A stretch of 64,000 nt of DNA from Citrobacter rodentium NBRC 105723 = DSM 16636 (GCF_021278985.1 NZ_CP082833.1:3038001-3102000), one strand, 5' to 3'; positions 38,729 to 48,077 are shown, numbered from the stretch's first letter. Notes: generated from the sequence alone by a model not told the origin. Numbers and translations: made by a program.

Positions 38729-40090
38729 ATGAAACTAAAGACCACATTGTTCGGCAATGTTTATCAGTTTAAGGATGTAAAAGAGGTGCTGGCGAAGGCC
38801 AACGAACTGCGTTCGGGGGATGTGCTGGCTGGCGTCGCGGCGCAGAGTTCCCAGGAGCGCGTGGCGGCGAAACAGGTGCTGTCGGAAATGACGGTAGCGG
38901 ATATTCGTAACAATCCGGTGATTGCTTATGAAGAGGACTGCGTGACGCGTCTGATCCAGGACGACGTTAACGAAACCGCCTATAACCGGATTAAAAACTG
39001 GAGCATCAGTGAGCTGCGCGAGTACGTACTGAGCGATGAAACCTCCGTTGACGATATCGCGTTCACCCGCAAAGGGCTGACCTCGGAAGTGGTGGCGGCA
39101 GTGGCGAAGATCTGCTCGAACGCCGATCTGATCTACGGCGGCAAGAAAATGCCGGTGATAAAAAAAGCCAACACCACGATTGGTATTCCGGGCACCTTCA
39201 GCTGCCGGTTACAACCGAACGACACCCGCGACGACGTGCAGAGCATCGCCGCGCAAATCTACGAAGGGCTCTCCTTCGGCGCGGGCGACGCGGTGATTGG
39301 CGTTAACCCGGTCACTGACGACGTGGAAAACTTAAGCCGGGTGCTCGACACCGTTTACGGAGTGATCGACAAATTCAACATCCCGACGCAGGGCTGCGTG
39401 CTGGCGCACGTCACCACCCAGATTGAAGCCATTCGTCGCGGCGCGCCGGGCGGACTTATCTTCCAGAGCATCTGCGGCAGCGAGAAGGGGTTAAAAGAGT
39501 TCGGCGTCGAGCTGGCAATGCTCGATGAGGCGCGGGCGGTGGGAGCGGAGTTCAACCGTATCGCCGGAGAAAACTGCCTGTATTTTGAAACCGGCCAGGG
39601 CTCGGCGCTTTCCGCAGGGGCGAACTTCGGCGCCGATCAGGTGACGATGGAGGCGCGTAACTACGGGCTGGCGCGGCACTACGATCCGTTCCTTGTCAAC
39701 ACCGTGGTGGGCTTTATCGGACCAGAGTATCTCTATAACGATCGGCAGATTATCCGCGCGGGCTTAGAAGATCACTTTATGGGCAAGCTGAGCGGCATCT
39801 CAATGGGCTGCGACTGCTGCTACACCAACCACGCCGACGCCGACCAGAACCTTAACGAGAACCTGATGATTCTGCTCGCTACCGCAGGCTGCAACTACAT
39901 CATGGGCATGCCGCTCGGCGACGACATCATGCTCAACTATCAGACCACCGCCTTCCACGACACCGCCACCGTGCGCCAGCTGCTGAACCTGCGACCGTCG
40001 CCGGAGTTTGAACGCTGGCTGGAGACGATGGGCATTATGGCGAACGGTCGTTTGACCAAACGGGCGGGCGATCCGTCTCTGTTCTTCTGA
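38729..40090 (+). CDS. eutB: EutB, ethanolamine ammonia-lyase large subunit
   Basis: A 453-residue TIM-barrel catalytic subunit that, with EutC and adenosylcobalamin, splits ethanolamine into acetaldehyde and ammonia. Family segments include VIGVNPVTDDVENLSRV, the substrate region GGLIFQSICGSEKG, YFETGQGSALSAGAN and the C-terminal SMGCDCCYTNHADADQNLNEN. Twelve bases after eutA, twenty before eutC; no break. Confidence 0.98.
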   Translation: MKLKTTLFGNVYQFKDVKEVLAKANELRSGDVLAGVAAQSSQERVAAKQVLSEMTVADIRNNPVIAYEEDCVTRLIQDDVNETAYNRIKNWSISELREYVLSDETSVDDIAFTRKGLTSEVVAAVAKICSNADLIYGGKKMPVIKKANTTIGIPGTFSCRLQPNDTRDDVQSIAAQIYEGLSFGAGDAVIGVNPVTDDVENLSRVLDTVYGVIDKFNIPTQGCVLAHVTTQIEAIRRGAPGGLIFQSICGSEKGLKEFGVELAMLDEARAVGAEFNRIAGENCLYFETGQGSALSAGANFGADQVTMEARNYGLARHYDPFLVNTVVGFIGPEYLYNDRQIIRAGLEDHFMGKLSGISMGCDCCYTNHADADQNLNENLMILLATAGCNYIMGMPLGDDIMLNYQTTAFHDTATVRQLLNLRPSPEFERWLETMGIMANGRLTKRAGDPSLFF

Positions 40091-40110
40091 TGACGCGGGG
40101 ATGACACACC

Positions 40111-41007
40111 ATGGATCAAAAACAGATTGAAGAAATTGTACGTAGCGTGATGGCGTCGATGGGACAGGAGGCGCCGCAGCCCGCCGCGCCGTCAGCGCAG
40201 GGGGGCACTAAGCCGCAGTGCGCGGCTCCGGCTGCCGCGGAAAGCTGCGCCCTTGATTTAGGATCCGCACAAGCGAAGGCGTGGATCGGCGTTGAAAACC
40301 CGCATCGCGCCGACGTGCTGACGGAGCTGCGGCGCAGTACCGCCGCGCGGGTTTGTACCGGTCGCGCCGGTCCGCGACCCCGCACCCAGGCGCTGCTGCG
40401 CTTTCTCGCCGACCACTCCCGCTCAAAGGACACGGTGCTGAAAGAGGTGCCGGAAGAGTGGGTGAAAGCGCAGGGGCTGCTGGAGGTGCGCTCGGAAATC
40501 AGCGACAAAAACCTGTACCTGACGCGTCCCGACATGGGCCGACGCCTGAGCCCGCAGGCGATCGATGTGCTGAAAGCGCAGTGCGTAATGAGTCCGGATG
40601 TGCAGGTGGTGGTTTCTGACGGGCTATCCACCGATGCGATTACCGCCAACTACGAAGAGATTTTGCCGCCGTTGCTCGCCGGACTGAAGCAGGCGGGGCT
40701 GAAGGTCGGTACGCCGTTCTTCGTGCGCTATGGCCGGGTGAAGATTGAAGATCAGATCGGCGAGATCCTCGGCGCGAAGGTAGTGATCCTGCTGGTGGGC
40801 GAGCGTCCGGGGCTGGGGCAGTCGGAAAGCCTCTCCTGCTACGCGGTGTATTCCCCGCGCGTGGCGACCACCGTCGAAGCCGACCGCACCTGTATCTCGA
40901 ACATCCATCAGGGCGGCACGCCGCCGGTAGAAGCGGCCGCCGTCATTGTCGATTTGGCCAAACGGATGCTGGAGCAGAAAGCATCCGGCATCAACATGAC
41001 CCGTTAA
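40111..41007 (+). CDS. eutC: EutC, ethanolamine ammonia-lyase small subunit
   Basis: A 298-residue subunit; with EutB it holds adenosylcobalamin. The N-terminal MDQKQIEEIVRSVMASMG helix plus a Pro/Ala linker (about 20-45) is the peptide that directs the lyase into the microcompartment. The core begins at CALDLGSAQAKAWIGVENPH, with VVVSDGLSTDAI and LLVGERPGLGQSESLSCYAVYSP. Three residues longer than E. coli EutC, the difference lying in the linker. Confidence 0.97.
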   Translation: MDQKQIEEIVRSVMASMGQEAPQPAAPSAQGGTKPQCAAPAAAESCALDLGSAQAKAWIGVENPHRADVLTELRRSTAARVCTGRAGPRPRTQALLRFLADHSRSKDTVLKEVPEEWVKAQGLLEVRSEISDKNLYLTRPDMGRRLSPQAIDVLKAQCVMSPDVQVVVSDGLSTDAITANYEEILPPLLAGLKQAGLKVGTPFFVRYGRVKIEDQIGEILGAKVVILLVGERPGLGQSESLSCYAVYSPRVATTVEADRTCISNIHQGGTPPVEAAAVIVDLAKRMLEQKASGINMTR

Positions 41008-41016
41008 GGAGGCATC

Positions 41017-41676
41017 ATGCCAGCATTAGATTTGATTCGACCCTCGGTCAGCGCAATGCGCGTGATTGCTTCCGTCAACGACGGCTTTGCCAGGGAACTG
41101 AAATTACCGCCGCATATACGTAGCCTCGGTCTTATCACGGCAGATTCTGATGACGTGACGTATATTGCCGCAGACGAAGCGACAAAACAGGCGATGGTGG
41201 AGGTGGTGTATGGCCGTTCGCTGTACGCTGGCGCGGCCCACGGGCCGTCGCCGACCGCCGGTGAAGTGCTGATTATGCTCGGCGGCCCGAACCCGGCGGA
41301 AGTGCGCGCCGGGCTGGATGCGATGGTCGCCCATATTGAGAACGGCGCGGCGTTCCAGTGGGCCAACGACGCGGAGGATACGGCGTTTCTGGCGCACGTG
41401 GTGTCGCGCACCGGTTCTTACCTTTCGTCGACTGCCGGTATTGCGCTGGGCGATCCGATCGCTTATCTGGTCGCGCCGCCGCTGGAGGCCACCTTTGGCA
41501 TTGATGCGGCGATGAAATCTGCCGACGTGCAGCTGGTGACTTACGTGCCGCCGCCGTCGGAAACCAACTATTCGGCGGCCTTTTTAACCGGAAGCCAGGC
41601 GGCCTGTAAAGCCGCCTGTAACGCCTTTGCCGATGCGGTTCTCGATATCGCCCGTAGCCCCATCCAGCGCGCGTAA
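41017..41676 (+). CDS. eutL: EutL, trimeric shell protein
   Basis: A 219-residue tandem-BMC protein that forms pseudohexameric trimers with a gated central pore, proposed to admit large cofactors or ethanolamine. The first BMC half is about 1-110, the second about 115-215; SLYAGAAHGPSPTAGEVL is part of the pore loop. Nine bases after eutC with AAGGAGGCATC. Confidence 0.97.
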   Translation: MPALDLIRPSVSAMRVIASVNDGFARELKLPPHIRSLGLITADSDDVTYIAADEATKQAMVEVVYGRSLYAGAAHGPSPTAGEVLIMLGGPNPAEVRAGLDAMVAHIENGAAFQWANDAEDTAFLAHVVSRTGSYLSSTAGIALGDPIAYLVAPPLEATFGIDAAMKSADVQLVTYVPPPSETNYSAAFLTGSQAACKAACNAFADAVLDIARSPIQRA

Positions 41677-41688
41677 CGGAGGTCGCCG

Positions 41689-42186
41689 ATGATCAACGCA
41701 CTGGGATTACTGGAAGTGGAGGGCATGGTCGCGGCGGTTGACGCCGCGGATGCCATGCTGAAAGCCGCCAACGTCAATCTGCTGAACCATGAAGTGCTTG
41801 ACCCGGGCAAGGTGACGCTGGTGGTGGAAGGCGATCTGGCGGCCTGTCGTGCGGCGCTGGATGCCGGCAGCGCCGCGGCGCAGCGTACCGGGCGCGTTAT
41901 CAGCCGCAAAGAGATTGGTCGGCCAGAGGACGATACCCAGTGGCTGATCGGCGGCTTCAAGCGCGCTTCAGGCAGCGCAGAGCGAAAAACCACGCCGCCG
42001 CCCGCCGCGCCGGAGTACGCCGACCTGCTGTTGGCAAAGCTCGGCGAAGTGCGACAGGGCATGACGGCTGGTGAAGTCGCCGCGCACTTTGGCTGGCCGC
42101 TTGAGCAGGCCAGAGCGGCGCTGGAGCAGCTCTTTTCTGACGGGGCGTTACGCAAACGCAGCAGTCGCTATCGCCTGAAAAATTAA
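41689..42186 (+). CDS. eutK: EutK, shell protein with C-terminal helix-turn-helix domain
   Basis: A 165-residue protein: a BMC domain (about 1-90, INALGLLEVEGMVAAVDAADAMLKAA), a linker, and a winged-helix-like tail (about 105-165, GEVRQGMTAGEVAAHFGWPLEQARAALEQLF) which in the family may bind nucleic acid. The shell half is monomeric in E. coli. Last structural gene of the operon; 47 bases and a hairpin precede eutR. Confidence 0.95.
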   Translation: MINALGLLEVEGMVAAVDAADAMLKAANVNLLNHEVLDPGKVTLVVEGDLAACRAALDAGSAAAQRTGRVISRKEIGRPEDDTQWLIGGFKRASGSAERKTTPPPAAPEYADLLLAKLGEVRQGMTAGEVAAHFGWPLEQARAALEQLFSDGALRKRSSRYRLKN

Positions 42187-42197
42187 TCTGTCGGAGG

Positions 42198-42223
42198 GCC
42201 GGACGTCCGCACAGGCGTCCGGC
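42198..42223 (+). terminator. Hairpin between eutK and eutR
   Basis: GCCGGACG and CGTCCGGC form a perfect 8-bp stem ten bases before the eutR ATG. The following ATAAAAG lacks a T run, so it may be an attenuating or mRNA-protecting structure rather than a full terminator. Confidence 0.5.
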
Positions 42224-42233
42224 ATAAAAGATC

Positions 42234-43286
42234 ATGAAAAAGACCCGTACAGCCAATTTGCACCATCTTTATCATGAAGCATTACCCGAAGACGTAAAAC
42301 TGACGCCAAAGGTGGAAGTGGATAACGTGCACCAGCGGCGGACCACGGACGTGTATGAGCACGCCCTGACAATTACCGCCTGGCAGCAGATTTACGATCA
42401 GCTGCATCCCGGTAAATTTCATGGTGAGTTCACGGAAATCCTGCTCGATGATATTCAGGTGTTCCGTGAATACACCGGCCTGGCGCTGCGCCAGTCCTGC
42501 CTGGTGTGGCCGAAATCGTTCTGGTTTGGCATTCCGACGACGCGCGGCGAGCAGGGGTTTATCGGCACGCAGTCTCTTGGCAGCGCTGAAATCGCCACCC
42601 GGCCAGGCGGCACTGAATTCGAACTGAGCACGCCGGATGATTACACCATTCTCGGGGTGGTGATCTCCGAAGACGTTCTCTCCCGCCAGGCCCGGTTTCT
42701 GCATAACCCGGAGAGGGTGCTGCATATGCTGCGTAATCAGTCGGCGCTGGAGGTCAAAGAGCAGCACAAAGCGGCGCTGTGGGGATTTGTCCAGCAGGCG
42801 CTGGCGACCTTCAGCGAGAATCCGGAGAATCTGCATCAGCCCGCCGTACGTAAGGTGCTGGGGGATAACCTGCTGCTGGCGATGGGGACGATGCTGGAGG
42901 AGGCGCAGCCGATCAATACTGCGGAAAGTATCAGCCATCAGGGCTATCGCAGGCTGCTGTCGCGGGCGCGGGAGTATGTGCTGGAGAATATGGCCGAGCC
43001 GCTGACGGTGCTCGATCTCTGCAACCAGCTGCACGTCAGCCGCCGCACGTTACAGAACGCTTTTCATGCTGTTCTGGGCATTGGGCCGAACGCCTGGCTG
43101 AAGCGGATTCGCCTGAACGCCGTGCGCCGCGAGCTGATCAGCCCGTGGTCGCAAAGCCGGACGGTGAAGGATGCCGCCATGCAGTGGGGATTCTGGCACT
43201 TAGGGCAATTTGCCACCGATTATCAGCAGCTGTTTGCCGAAAAGCCGTCATCGACGCTGCATCACCGAATGCGCCAGTGGATGTGA
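42234..43286 (+). CDS. eutR: EutR, AraC-family activator of the eut operon
   Basis: A 350-residue transcription factor that senses ethanolamine together with adenosylcobalamin and activates the eut promoter, including its own expression. The C-terminal quarter holds two helix-turn-helix units (about 245-345, PLTVLDLCNQLHVSRRTLQNAFH and VKDAAMQWGFWHLGQFATDYQQLF). The start ATG at 42234 has no clear Shine-Dalgarno (CATAAAAGATC), which fits low-level synthesis. Last gene of the operon. Confidence 0.95.
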   Translation: MKKTRTANLHHLYHEALPEDVKLTPKVEVDNVHQRRTTDVYEHALTITAWQQIYDQLHPGKFHGEFTEILLDDIQVFREYTGLALRQSCLVWPKSFWFGIPTTRGEQGFIGTQSLGSAEIATRPGGTEFELSTPDDYTILGVVISEDVLSRQARFLHNPERVLHMLRNQSALEVKEQHKAALWGFVQQALATFSENPENLHQPAVRKVLGDNLLLAMGTMLEEAQPINTAESISHQGYRRLLSRAREYVLENMAEPLTVLDLCNQLHVSRRTLQNAFHAVLGIGPNAWLKRIRLNAVRRELISPWSQSRTVKDAAMQWGFWHLGQFATDYQQLFAEKPSSTLHHRMRQWM

Positions 43287-43600
43287 GAAAATACCAGACC
43301 GAGCCGCCATCAGGCAGTGGCAATTACGGTCGCGTGATTGCCGGATGGCGACGCGTCGCGTCTTATCCGGCCTACAAACCGGATCGCCATAAGGCCAAAA
43401 GTATGGCTCAGGTTTACACCCAGTGATTGCCGGTGCCGCCATCAGATTGCCGGTGGATATACCAGAATCGTAGGCCGGATAAGGCGTAAGCCGTCATCAG
43501 GCAATGGCAATTACGGTTGCGTGATTGCCGGATGGCGACGCGTCGCGTCTTATCCGGCCTACAAACCGGATCGCCATAAGGCCAAAAGTGTGGCTCAGGT
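43287..43600. repeat. REP-rich intergenic region with a 187-bp-period duplication
   Basis: Between convergent eutR and hemF. A block of about 123 bases (43302-43425) recurs at 43489-43612 with only a few changes; the second copy runs into the 3' end of hemF, so the first contains a copied hemF stop and last codons. Each copy has a REP (GCCGGATGGCGACGCGTCGCGTCTTATCCGGCCTAC). A further REP begins at 43470 (GTAGGCCGGATAAGGCG). Confidence 0.9.
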
Positions 43601-44500
43601 TTACACCCAGTCGCGGGCCTTAATAAATTCACTCAGGGCGGCTTCCGGACTGCCGTCCTCCGGCTGCCAGTCATACTCCCAGCGCACCAGCGGCGGCATC
43701 GACATCAGAATCGATTCGGTGCGCCCGCCGGTCTGTAAGCCAAACAGGGTGCCGCGATCCCACACCAGATTAAACTCCACATAACGCCCGCGGCGGTAGA
43801 GCTGGAAATTACGCTCGCGCTCGCCCCAGATCATCGCTTTACGCCGTTCCACAATCGGCAGATACGCTTCGGTATAACCCTTTCCTACCGCCTGCATAAA
43901 GGCAAAGCAGTGGTCAAAATCCGGCGTGTTCAGATCGTCAAAAAACAGCCCGCCAATGCCGCGCTGCTCGTTACGATGCTTCAGGAAAAAGTAGTCGTCG
44001 CACCACTTTTTGTAACGCGGATAAACCTCTTCGCCAAACGGCAGACACAGATCGCGCGCGGTGCGGTGCCAGTGAACGGCGTCTTCTGCAAAGCCGTAGT
44101 AGGGCGTTAAGTCAAAGCCGCCGCCGAACCACCACACCGGGTCGGCGCCCGGCTTTTCGGCGATAAAAAAGCGCACATTGGCATGGCTGGTGGGAATGTA
44201 AGGGTTAAGCGGATGCACCACCAGCGACACGCCCATCGCCTCAAAACTGCGTCCGGCCAGCTCAGGCCGGTGGGCGGTGGCGGAAGCCGGCATCGCGTCG
44301 CCGTGGACATGAGAGAAGTTCACTCCGGCCTGCTCAAAGACGCCGCCGTTGCGCAGCACCCGGCTGCGCCCGCCGCCGCCCGCCTCGCGCTGCCAGCTGT
44401 CTTCAACGAATTGCGCGCCGTCAACGGCGCACAGCTGCCCGCAGATGCTCTCCTGCAACGTGAGCAGGAACTGTTTTACGCGTTGTGCATCAGGTTTCAT
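43601..44500 (-). CDS. hemF: Oxygen-dependent coproporphyrinogen III oxidase
   Basis: A 299-residue cytoplasmic enzyme making protoporphyrinogen IX from coproporphyrinogen III with O2, the aerobic step of haem synthesis. SLVVHPLNPYIPTSHANVRFF and the WWFGGGFDLTPYYGF active region are intact; YVEFNLVWDRGTLFGLQTGGR near 255-275 is the family signature. It starts two bases after the amiA stop, as the amiA-hemF operon of E. coli. Confidence 0.97.
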   Translation of the reverse strand: MKPDAQRVKQFLLTLQESICGQLCAVDGAQFVEDSWQREAGGGGRSRVLRNGGVFEQAGVNFSHVHGDAMPASATAHRPELAGRSFEAMGVSLVVHPLNPYIPTSHANVRFFIAEKPGADPVWWFGGGFDLTPYYGFAEDAVHWHRTARDLCLPFGEEVYPRYKKWCDDYFFLKHRNEQRGIGGLFFDDLNTPDFDHCFAFMQAVGKGYTEAYLPIVERRKAMIWGERERNFQLYRRGRYVEFNLVWDRGTLFGLQTGGRTESILMSMPPLVRWEYDWQPEDGSPEAALSEFIKARDWV

Positions 44501-44502
44501 AT

Positions 44503-45372
44503 TCAGCGCTTCTTCGAGTGGGCTTTCTGGTTATCGAACCAGTGGAAATAGCTGACCACGCCATTGGCGATAGCGGTGGCGATTTTCTGCCGGAACGCGG
44601 TGGTGCCCAGCAGGCGCTCTTCTTCCGGATTGGTGATAAACGAGGTTTCCACCAGCACCGACGGAATTGACGGTGATTTTAGCACCACAAACGCCGCCTG
44701 TTCCGTTGAACGGCTGTGCAGCTTATGCACCGGCTTGATCTTTTTCAGAATATGCGAGCCGAGGGTCAGGCTGTTTTTGATGGTGTCGGTCTGCACCAGA
44801 TCGAACAGCACCTGCTGCAACAGGTGATCTTTATCGGTCGCTTTTTTCCCGGCCACTTCGTCAGCACGGTTTTCGCGATCGGAAAGGTATTTCGCCATCG
44901 CGCTACTGGCCCCGCGGTTGGACAGGGCGAACACCGACGCCCCGGCCGCGCTCGGATTGGTAAAGCCATCGGCGTGAATGGACATAAACAGATCCGCGCC
45001 GTGCTTGTGGGCGATCTCCACCCGGTCATACAGCGGGATGAAGGTATCGCCGGATCGCGTCAGGCGGCAGTCGTATCCCTGGCTGCGCAAAATAGAACGT
45101 ACGTTTTTTGCAATCGCCAGCACAACGTGCTTTTCTTTCGAGCCATTACGCCCGATAGCGCCGGTGTCAATGCCGCCGTGTCCGGGGTCCAGCACCACGA
45201 TCCGTCTGCCGCCGGATTTTTTCTTTGCGGGCTGGCTGTGACCGTTGCTGGTTTTCAGAGGGGCGTCTTTTGCGGTGGCGTTGCTCATCCCCGAAATCGT
45301 CAGGGCAGCCAGTCCGGCTTTCAGCACCTGGCGGCGTGATGCGAGAATTTTTAGGGGTTTAAAAGTGCTCAT
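44503..45372 (-). CDS. amiA: N-acetylmuramoyl-L-alanine amidase AmiA
   Basis: A 289-residue periplasmic amidase that cuts peptide stems from the septal cell wall and helps daughter cells separate; activated by EnvC in E. coli. A twin-arginine signal is visible (SRRQVLKAGLAALTISGM, cleavage near NATA, about 34). The Amidase_3 domain has zinc ligands in DPGHGGIDTGAIG and later His and Glu residues (IHADGF, VLVETSFITNPEEE). First gene of amiA-hemF. Confidence 0.97.
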   Translation of the reverse strand: MSTFKPLKILASRRQVLKAGLAALTISGMSNATAKDAPLKTSNGHSQPAKKKSGGRRIVVLDPGHGGIDTGAIGRNGSKEKHVVLAIAKNVRSILRSQGYDCRLTRSGDTFIPLYDRVEIAHKHGADLFMSIHADGFTNPSAAGASVFALSNRGASSAMAKYLSDRENRADEVAGKKATDKDHLLQQVLFDLVQTDTIKNSLTLGSHILKKIKPVHKLHSRSTEQAAFVVLKSPSIPSVLVETSFITNPEEERLLGTTAFRQKIATAIANGVVSYFHWFDNQKAHSKKR

Positions 45373-45585
45373 ACGGCCTGAATGGTTAAATAATAGTTCC
45401 AGGATGTTATATCGTATCGCGTATTCCGTTACGACTGTTGATGTTGAGAATTGTTTTACTTTTCATTTCAATACATGACAGTTATCCATTATGCCATTTT
45501 TTTCACCGCGTCGCGTCAGATATTGGCTGAATCAACGGATTGCGCCATAATCTTGGTTTTTAGACCCGAAAAGGCAACAAATACC

Positions 45586-46011
45586 ATGGAGATACGCGTT
45601 TTTCGCCAGGAAGATTTCGAAGAGGTTATTACCCTTTGGGAGCGCTGCGATCTGCTGCGTCCGTGGAATGACCCTGAGATGGATATTGAGCGCAAGCTTA
45701 ATCATGACGTCAGTCTGTTTCTCGTTGCCGACGTGAACGGCGAGGTGGTCGGGACGGTAATGGGCGGCTACGACGGTCATCGCGGTTCAGCTTATTATCT
45801 CGGCGTGCATCCGGAGTTTCGCGGTCGCGGTATTGCCAATGCGCTACTGAACCGGCTGGAGAAAAAGCTTATCGCCCGCGGCTGCCCCAAAATTCAGATC
45901 ATGGTGCGCGAAGACAACGACGTGGTGCTCGGCATGTATGAACGGCTGGGCTACGAACATTCGGACGTGCTGAGCCTTGGAAAACGCCTGATCGAAGATG
46001 AAGAGTACTGA
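45586..46011 (+). CDS. ypeA: YpeA, GNAT-family acetyltransferase
   Basis: A 141-residue GNAT N-acetyltransferase. The acetyl-CoA loop is VHPEFRGRGIANALLNRLE (about 77-95), with C-terminal MVREDNDVVLGMYERLGYE. The ATG at 45586 gives the E. coli length. The substrate is not certain; it has reported roles in protein lysine acetylation in E. coli. The last 14 bases overlap yfeZ. Confidence 0.93.
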   Translation: MEIRVFRQEDFEEVITLWERCDLLRPWNDPEMDIERKLNHDVSLFLVADVNGEVVGTVMGGYDGHRGSAYYLGVHPEFRGRGIANALLNRLEKKLIARGCPKIQIMVREDNDVVLGMYERLGYEHSDVLSLGKRLIEDEEY

Positions 46012-46447
46012 GTTTCACCCTGCGGATTACGATGCTCACGGTCGTTTGCGCCTGCCTTTTCTGTTCTGGCTGGTACTGCTGCTCCAGGCGCGGACCTGGG
46101 TGCTGTTTGTGATTGCCGGTTCGTCACGCGAGCAGGGTAATACCCTGCTTAATCTGTTTTATCCCGATCACGATAATTTTTGGCTGGGGCTGTTGCCCGG
46201 CGTTCCGGCGGTGCTGGCCTTTTTGCTTAGCGGACGCCGTTACGCCTTTCCGGCGCTCTGGCGCATTTTCTACAGCGTACTGGTCGCGGCGCAGGCGTTG
46301 CTTCTCGGCTGGCAGCTGTTGCTGTGGGGGCAGGGCGAGCCGCTTAATGGCGTCAGTCTGGCGCTGGCGGTCGCGGATCTGGTGGCGTTGATCTGGCTGT
46401 TAACCCATCGCCGGTTACGCGCCTGTTTCGTCATTGATAAAGAATAA
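45998..46447 (+). CDS. yfeZ: YfeZ, inner-membrane protein
   Basis: A 149-residue membrane protein with about four hydrophobic segments (about 18-42, 58-75, 80-105 and 115-135) and a hydrophilic N-terminus KSTEFHPADYDAHGRLRLP. The ATG at 45998 overlaps the ypeA end, so it is cotranscribed. The function is unknown in E. coli as well. Confidence 0.9.
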   Translation: MKSTEFHPADYDAHGRLRLPFLFWLVLLLQARTWVLFVIAGSSREQGNTLLNLFYPDHDNFWLGLLPGVPAVLAFLLSGRRYAFPALWRIFYSVLVAAQALLLGWQLLLWGQGEPLNGVSLALAVADLVALIWLLTHRRLRACFVIDKE

Positions 46448-46506
46448 CGGCACTTTTTGGCGAACCGGGACTCCAAACAACGTTGATTAATAAAGAAGGA
46501 AGTGTG

Positions 46507-47082
46507 ATGAAATCGCTGCGTTTGACTTTATGTGCGTTACCGCTGGCGCTGACCGGCTGTTCGACGCTCTCGTCTGTTAACTGGTCCGCCGCCAACCCGT
46601 GGAACTGGTTTGGTTCATCGACGGAAGTGACCGAACAGGGCGTCGGCGGGATAACAGCATCGACGCTACTGAACGAACAGGCGATTGCCGACGTGCTTGA
46701 TGGCGACTATCGACTGCGCAGCGGCATGAAAACCGCCAACGGCAACGTGGTGCGCTTTTATGAAGCGATGAACGGCGACAAGGTGGCGATGATCATCAAC
46801 GGCGAGCAGGGCAACGTCAGCCGCATTGATGTGCTGGACAGCGACATTTCTACCGCTGACGGCGTGGAAATTGGTACGCCGTTCAGCGATCTCTACAGCA
46901 AAGCCTTCGGTAACTGTCAGCCCGCCGTCGGGGAGGGGAATAATGCGGTGGAGTGTAAGGCCAGGGGCAGTCAGCATATCAGTTATCTCTTTACCGGCGA
47001 GTGGCGAGGCCCGGAAGGACTGATGCCCTCTGACGATGCGCTGAAAACATGGCAAGTGAGCAAAATTATCTGGCGTCGTTAA
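46507..47082 (+). CDS. yfeY: YfeY, outer-membrane lipoprotein
   Basis: A 191-residue lipoprotein of DUF1131 type. The signal sequence is KSLRLTLCALPLALTGC with Cys18 as acylated residue (lipobox ALTGC, standard). RpoE controls it in E. coli. The mature domain is beta-rich (GVGGITASTLLNEQAIADVL...). The ATG at 46507 was chosen over one at 46483; GAAGGAAGTGTG precedes it. The function is unknown. Confidence 0.93.
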   Translation: MKSLRLTLCALPLALTGCSTLSSVNWSAANPWNWFGSSTEVTEQGVGGITASTLLNEQAIADVLDGDYRLRSGMKTANGNVVRFYEAMNGDKVAMIINGEQGNVSRIDVLDSDISTADGVEIGTPFSDLYSKAFGNCQPAVGEGNNAVECKARGSQHISYLFTGEWRGPEGLMPSDDALKTWQVSKIIWRR

Positions 47083-47177
47083 TTTGCGTCGGAACAAACC
47101 GCTGTGCTTAAAAACAGGGTAAAATAGCCGCCATCAATGCCACGACCGCGTGGCATTCTCATTTTTCAGGAGGAACG

Positions 47178-48077
47178 ATGACTCAGGTTCAGAGTGGCAT
47201 TTTACCCGAACACTGCCGCGCGGCGATTTGGATTGAAGCGAACGTCAAAGGCGATGTTGATGCTTTGCGTAGCGCCAGCCGCATTTTCGCCGATAAGCTG
47301 GCGACCTTTGAAATGAAATTTCCCGATGCGCAGCTGGGCGCGGTGGTCGCGTTTGGTCATAAAACCTGGCGCGCGCTGAGCGGCGGCGTGGGTGCCGAAG
47401 AGCTGAAGGATTTCATTCCTTACGGCAAAGGGCTGGCGCCGGCTACCCAGTACGATGTGCTGATCCATATCCTCTCCCTGCGTCATGATGTTAACTTCTC
47501 TGTGGCGCAGGCGGCGATGGAAGCCTTTGGCGACTGCGTTGAGGTCAAAGAGGAAGTGCATGGCTTCCGCTGGGTGGAAGAGCGCGATCTCAGCGGCTTT
47601 GTCGACGGTACGGAGAACCCGGCAGGTGAGGAGACGCGTCGTGAAGTGGCGGTGATCAAAGATGGCGTCGATGCGGGCGGCAGTTATGTGTTCGTGCAGC
47701 GCTGGGAGCACAACCTGAAGCAGCTCAACCGTATGAGTATTCAGGATCAGGAGATGATGATTGGCCGCACCAAAGACGCCAACGAAGAGATCGATGGCGA
47801 CGTGCGTCCGGCAACCTCTCACCTGAGCCGTGTCGATCTCAAAGAGGACGGCAAGGGGCTGAAAATTGTTCGTCAGAGCCTGCCTTACGGCACGGCGAGC
47901 GGCACCCACGGACTCTATTTTTGCGCCTACTGCGCGCGCCTGTATAACATTGAGCAGCAGCTGCTGAGCATGTTCGGCGACACCGACGGGAAACGTGACG
48001 CGATGCTGCGTTTCACCAAACCGGTGACCGGCGGCTATTATTTTGCCCCGTCGCTGGATCGTCTGCTGGCGCTGTAA
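47178..48077 (+). CDS. yfeX: YfeX, dye-decolourising (DyP-type) haem peroxidase
   Basis: A 299-residue cytosolic DyP-type peroxidase. The conserved GFVDGTENP supplies the catalytic Asp, the proximal His lies in RPATSHLSRVD, and the LFFCAY-like C-terminal segment (HGLYFCAYCARLYN) is present. It oxidises porphyrinogens and has been discussed as a deferrochelatase. AGGAGGAACG gives strong initiation. A REP and terminator follow. Confidence 0.95.
   Translation: MTQVQSGILPEHCRAAIWIEANVKGDVDALRSASRIFADKLATFEMKFPDAQLGAVVAFGHKTWRALSGGVGAEELKDFIPYGKGLAPATQYDVLIHILSLRHDVNFSVAQAAMEAFGDCVEVKEEVHGFRWVEERDLSGFVDGTENPAGEETRREVAVIKDGVDAGGSYVFVQRWEHNLKQLNRMSIQDQEMMIGRTKDANEEIDGDVRPATSHLSRVDLKEDGKGLKIVRQSLPYGTASGTHGLYFCAYCARLYNIEQQLLSMFGDTDGKRDAMLRFTKPVTGGYYFAPSLDRLLAL

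Noticed and set aside
37314..38730. Prophage remnant between eutA and eutB, as CPZ-55 in E. coli K-12
   Set aside because: Only 11 bases separate the two genes and both are complete; nothing is inserted.
43145..43426. Small open frames around the end of eutR and in the REP region
   Set aside because: They run out of eutR in another frame and through duplicated REP DNA; no evidence of coding.
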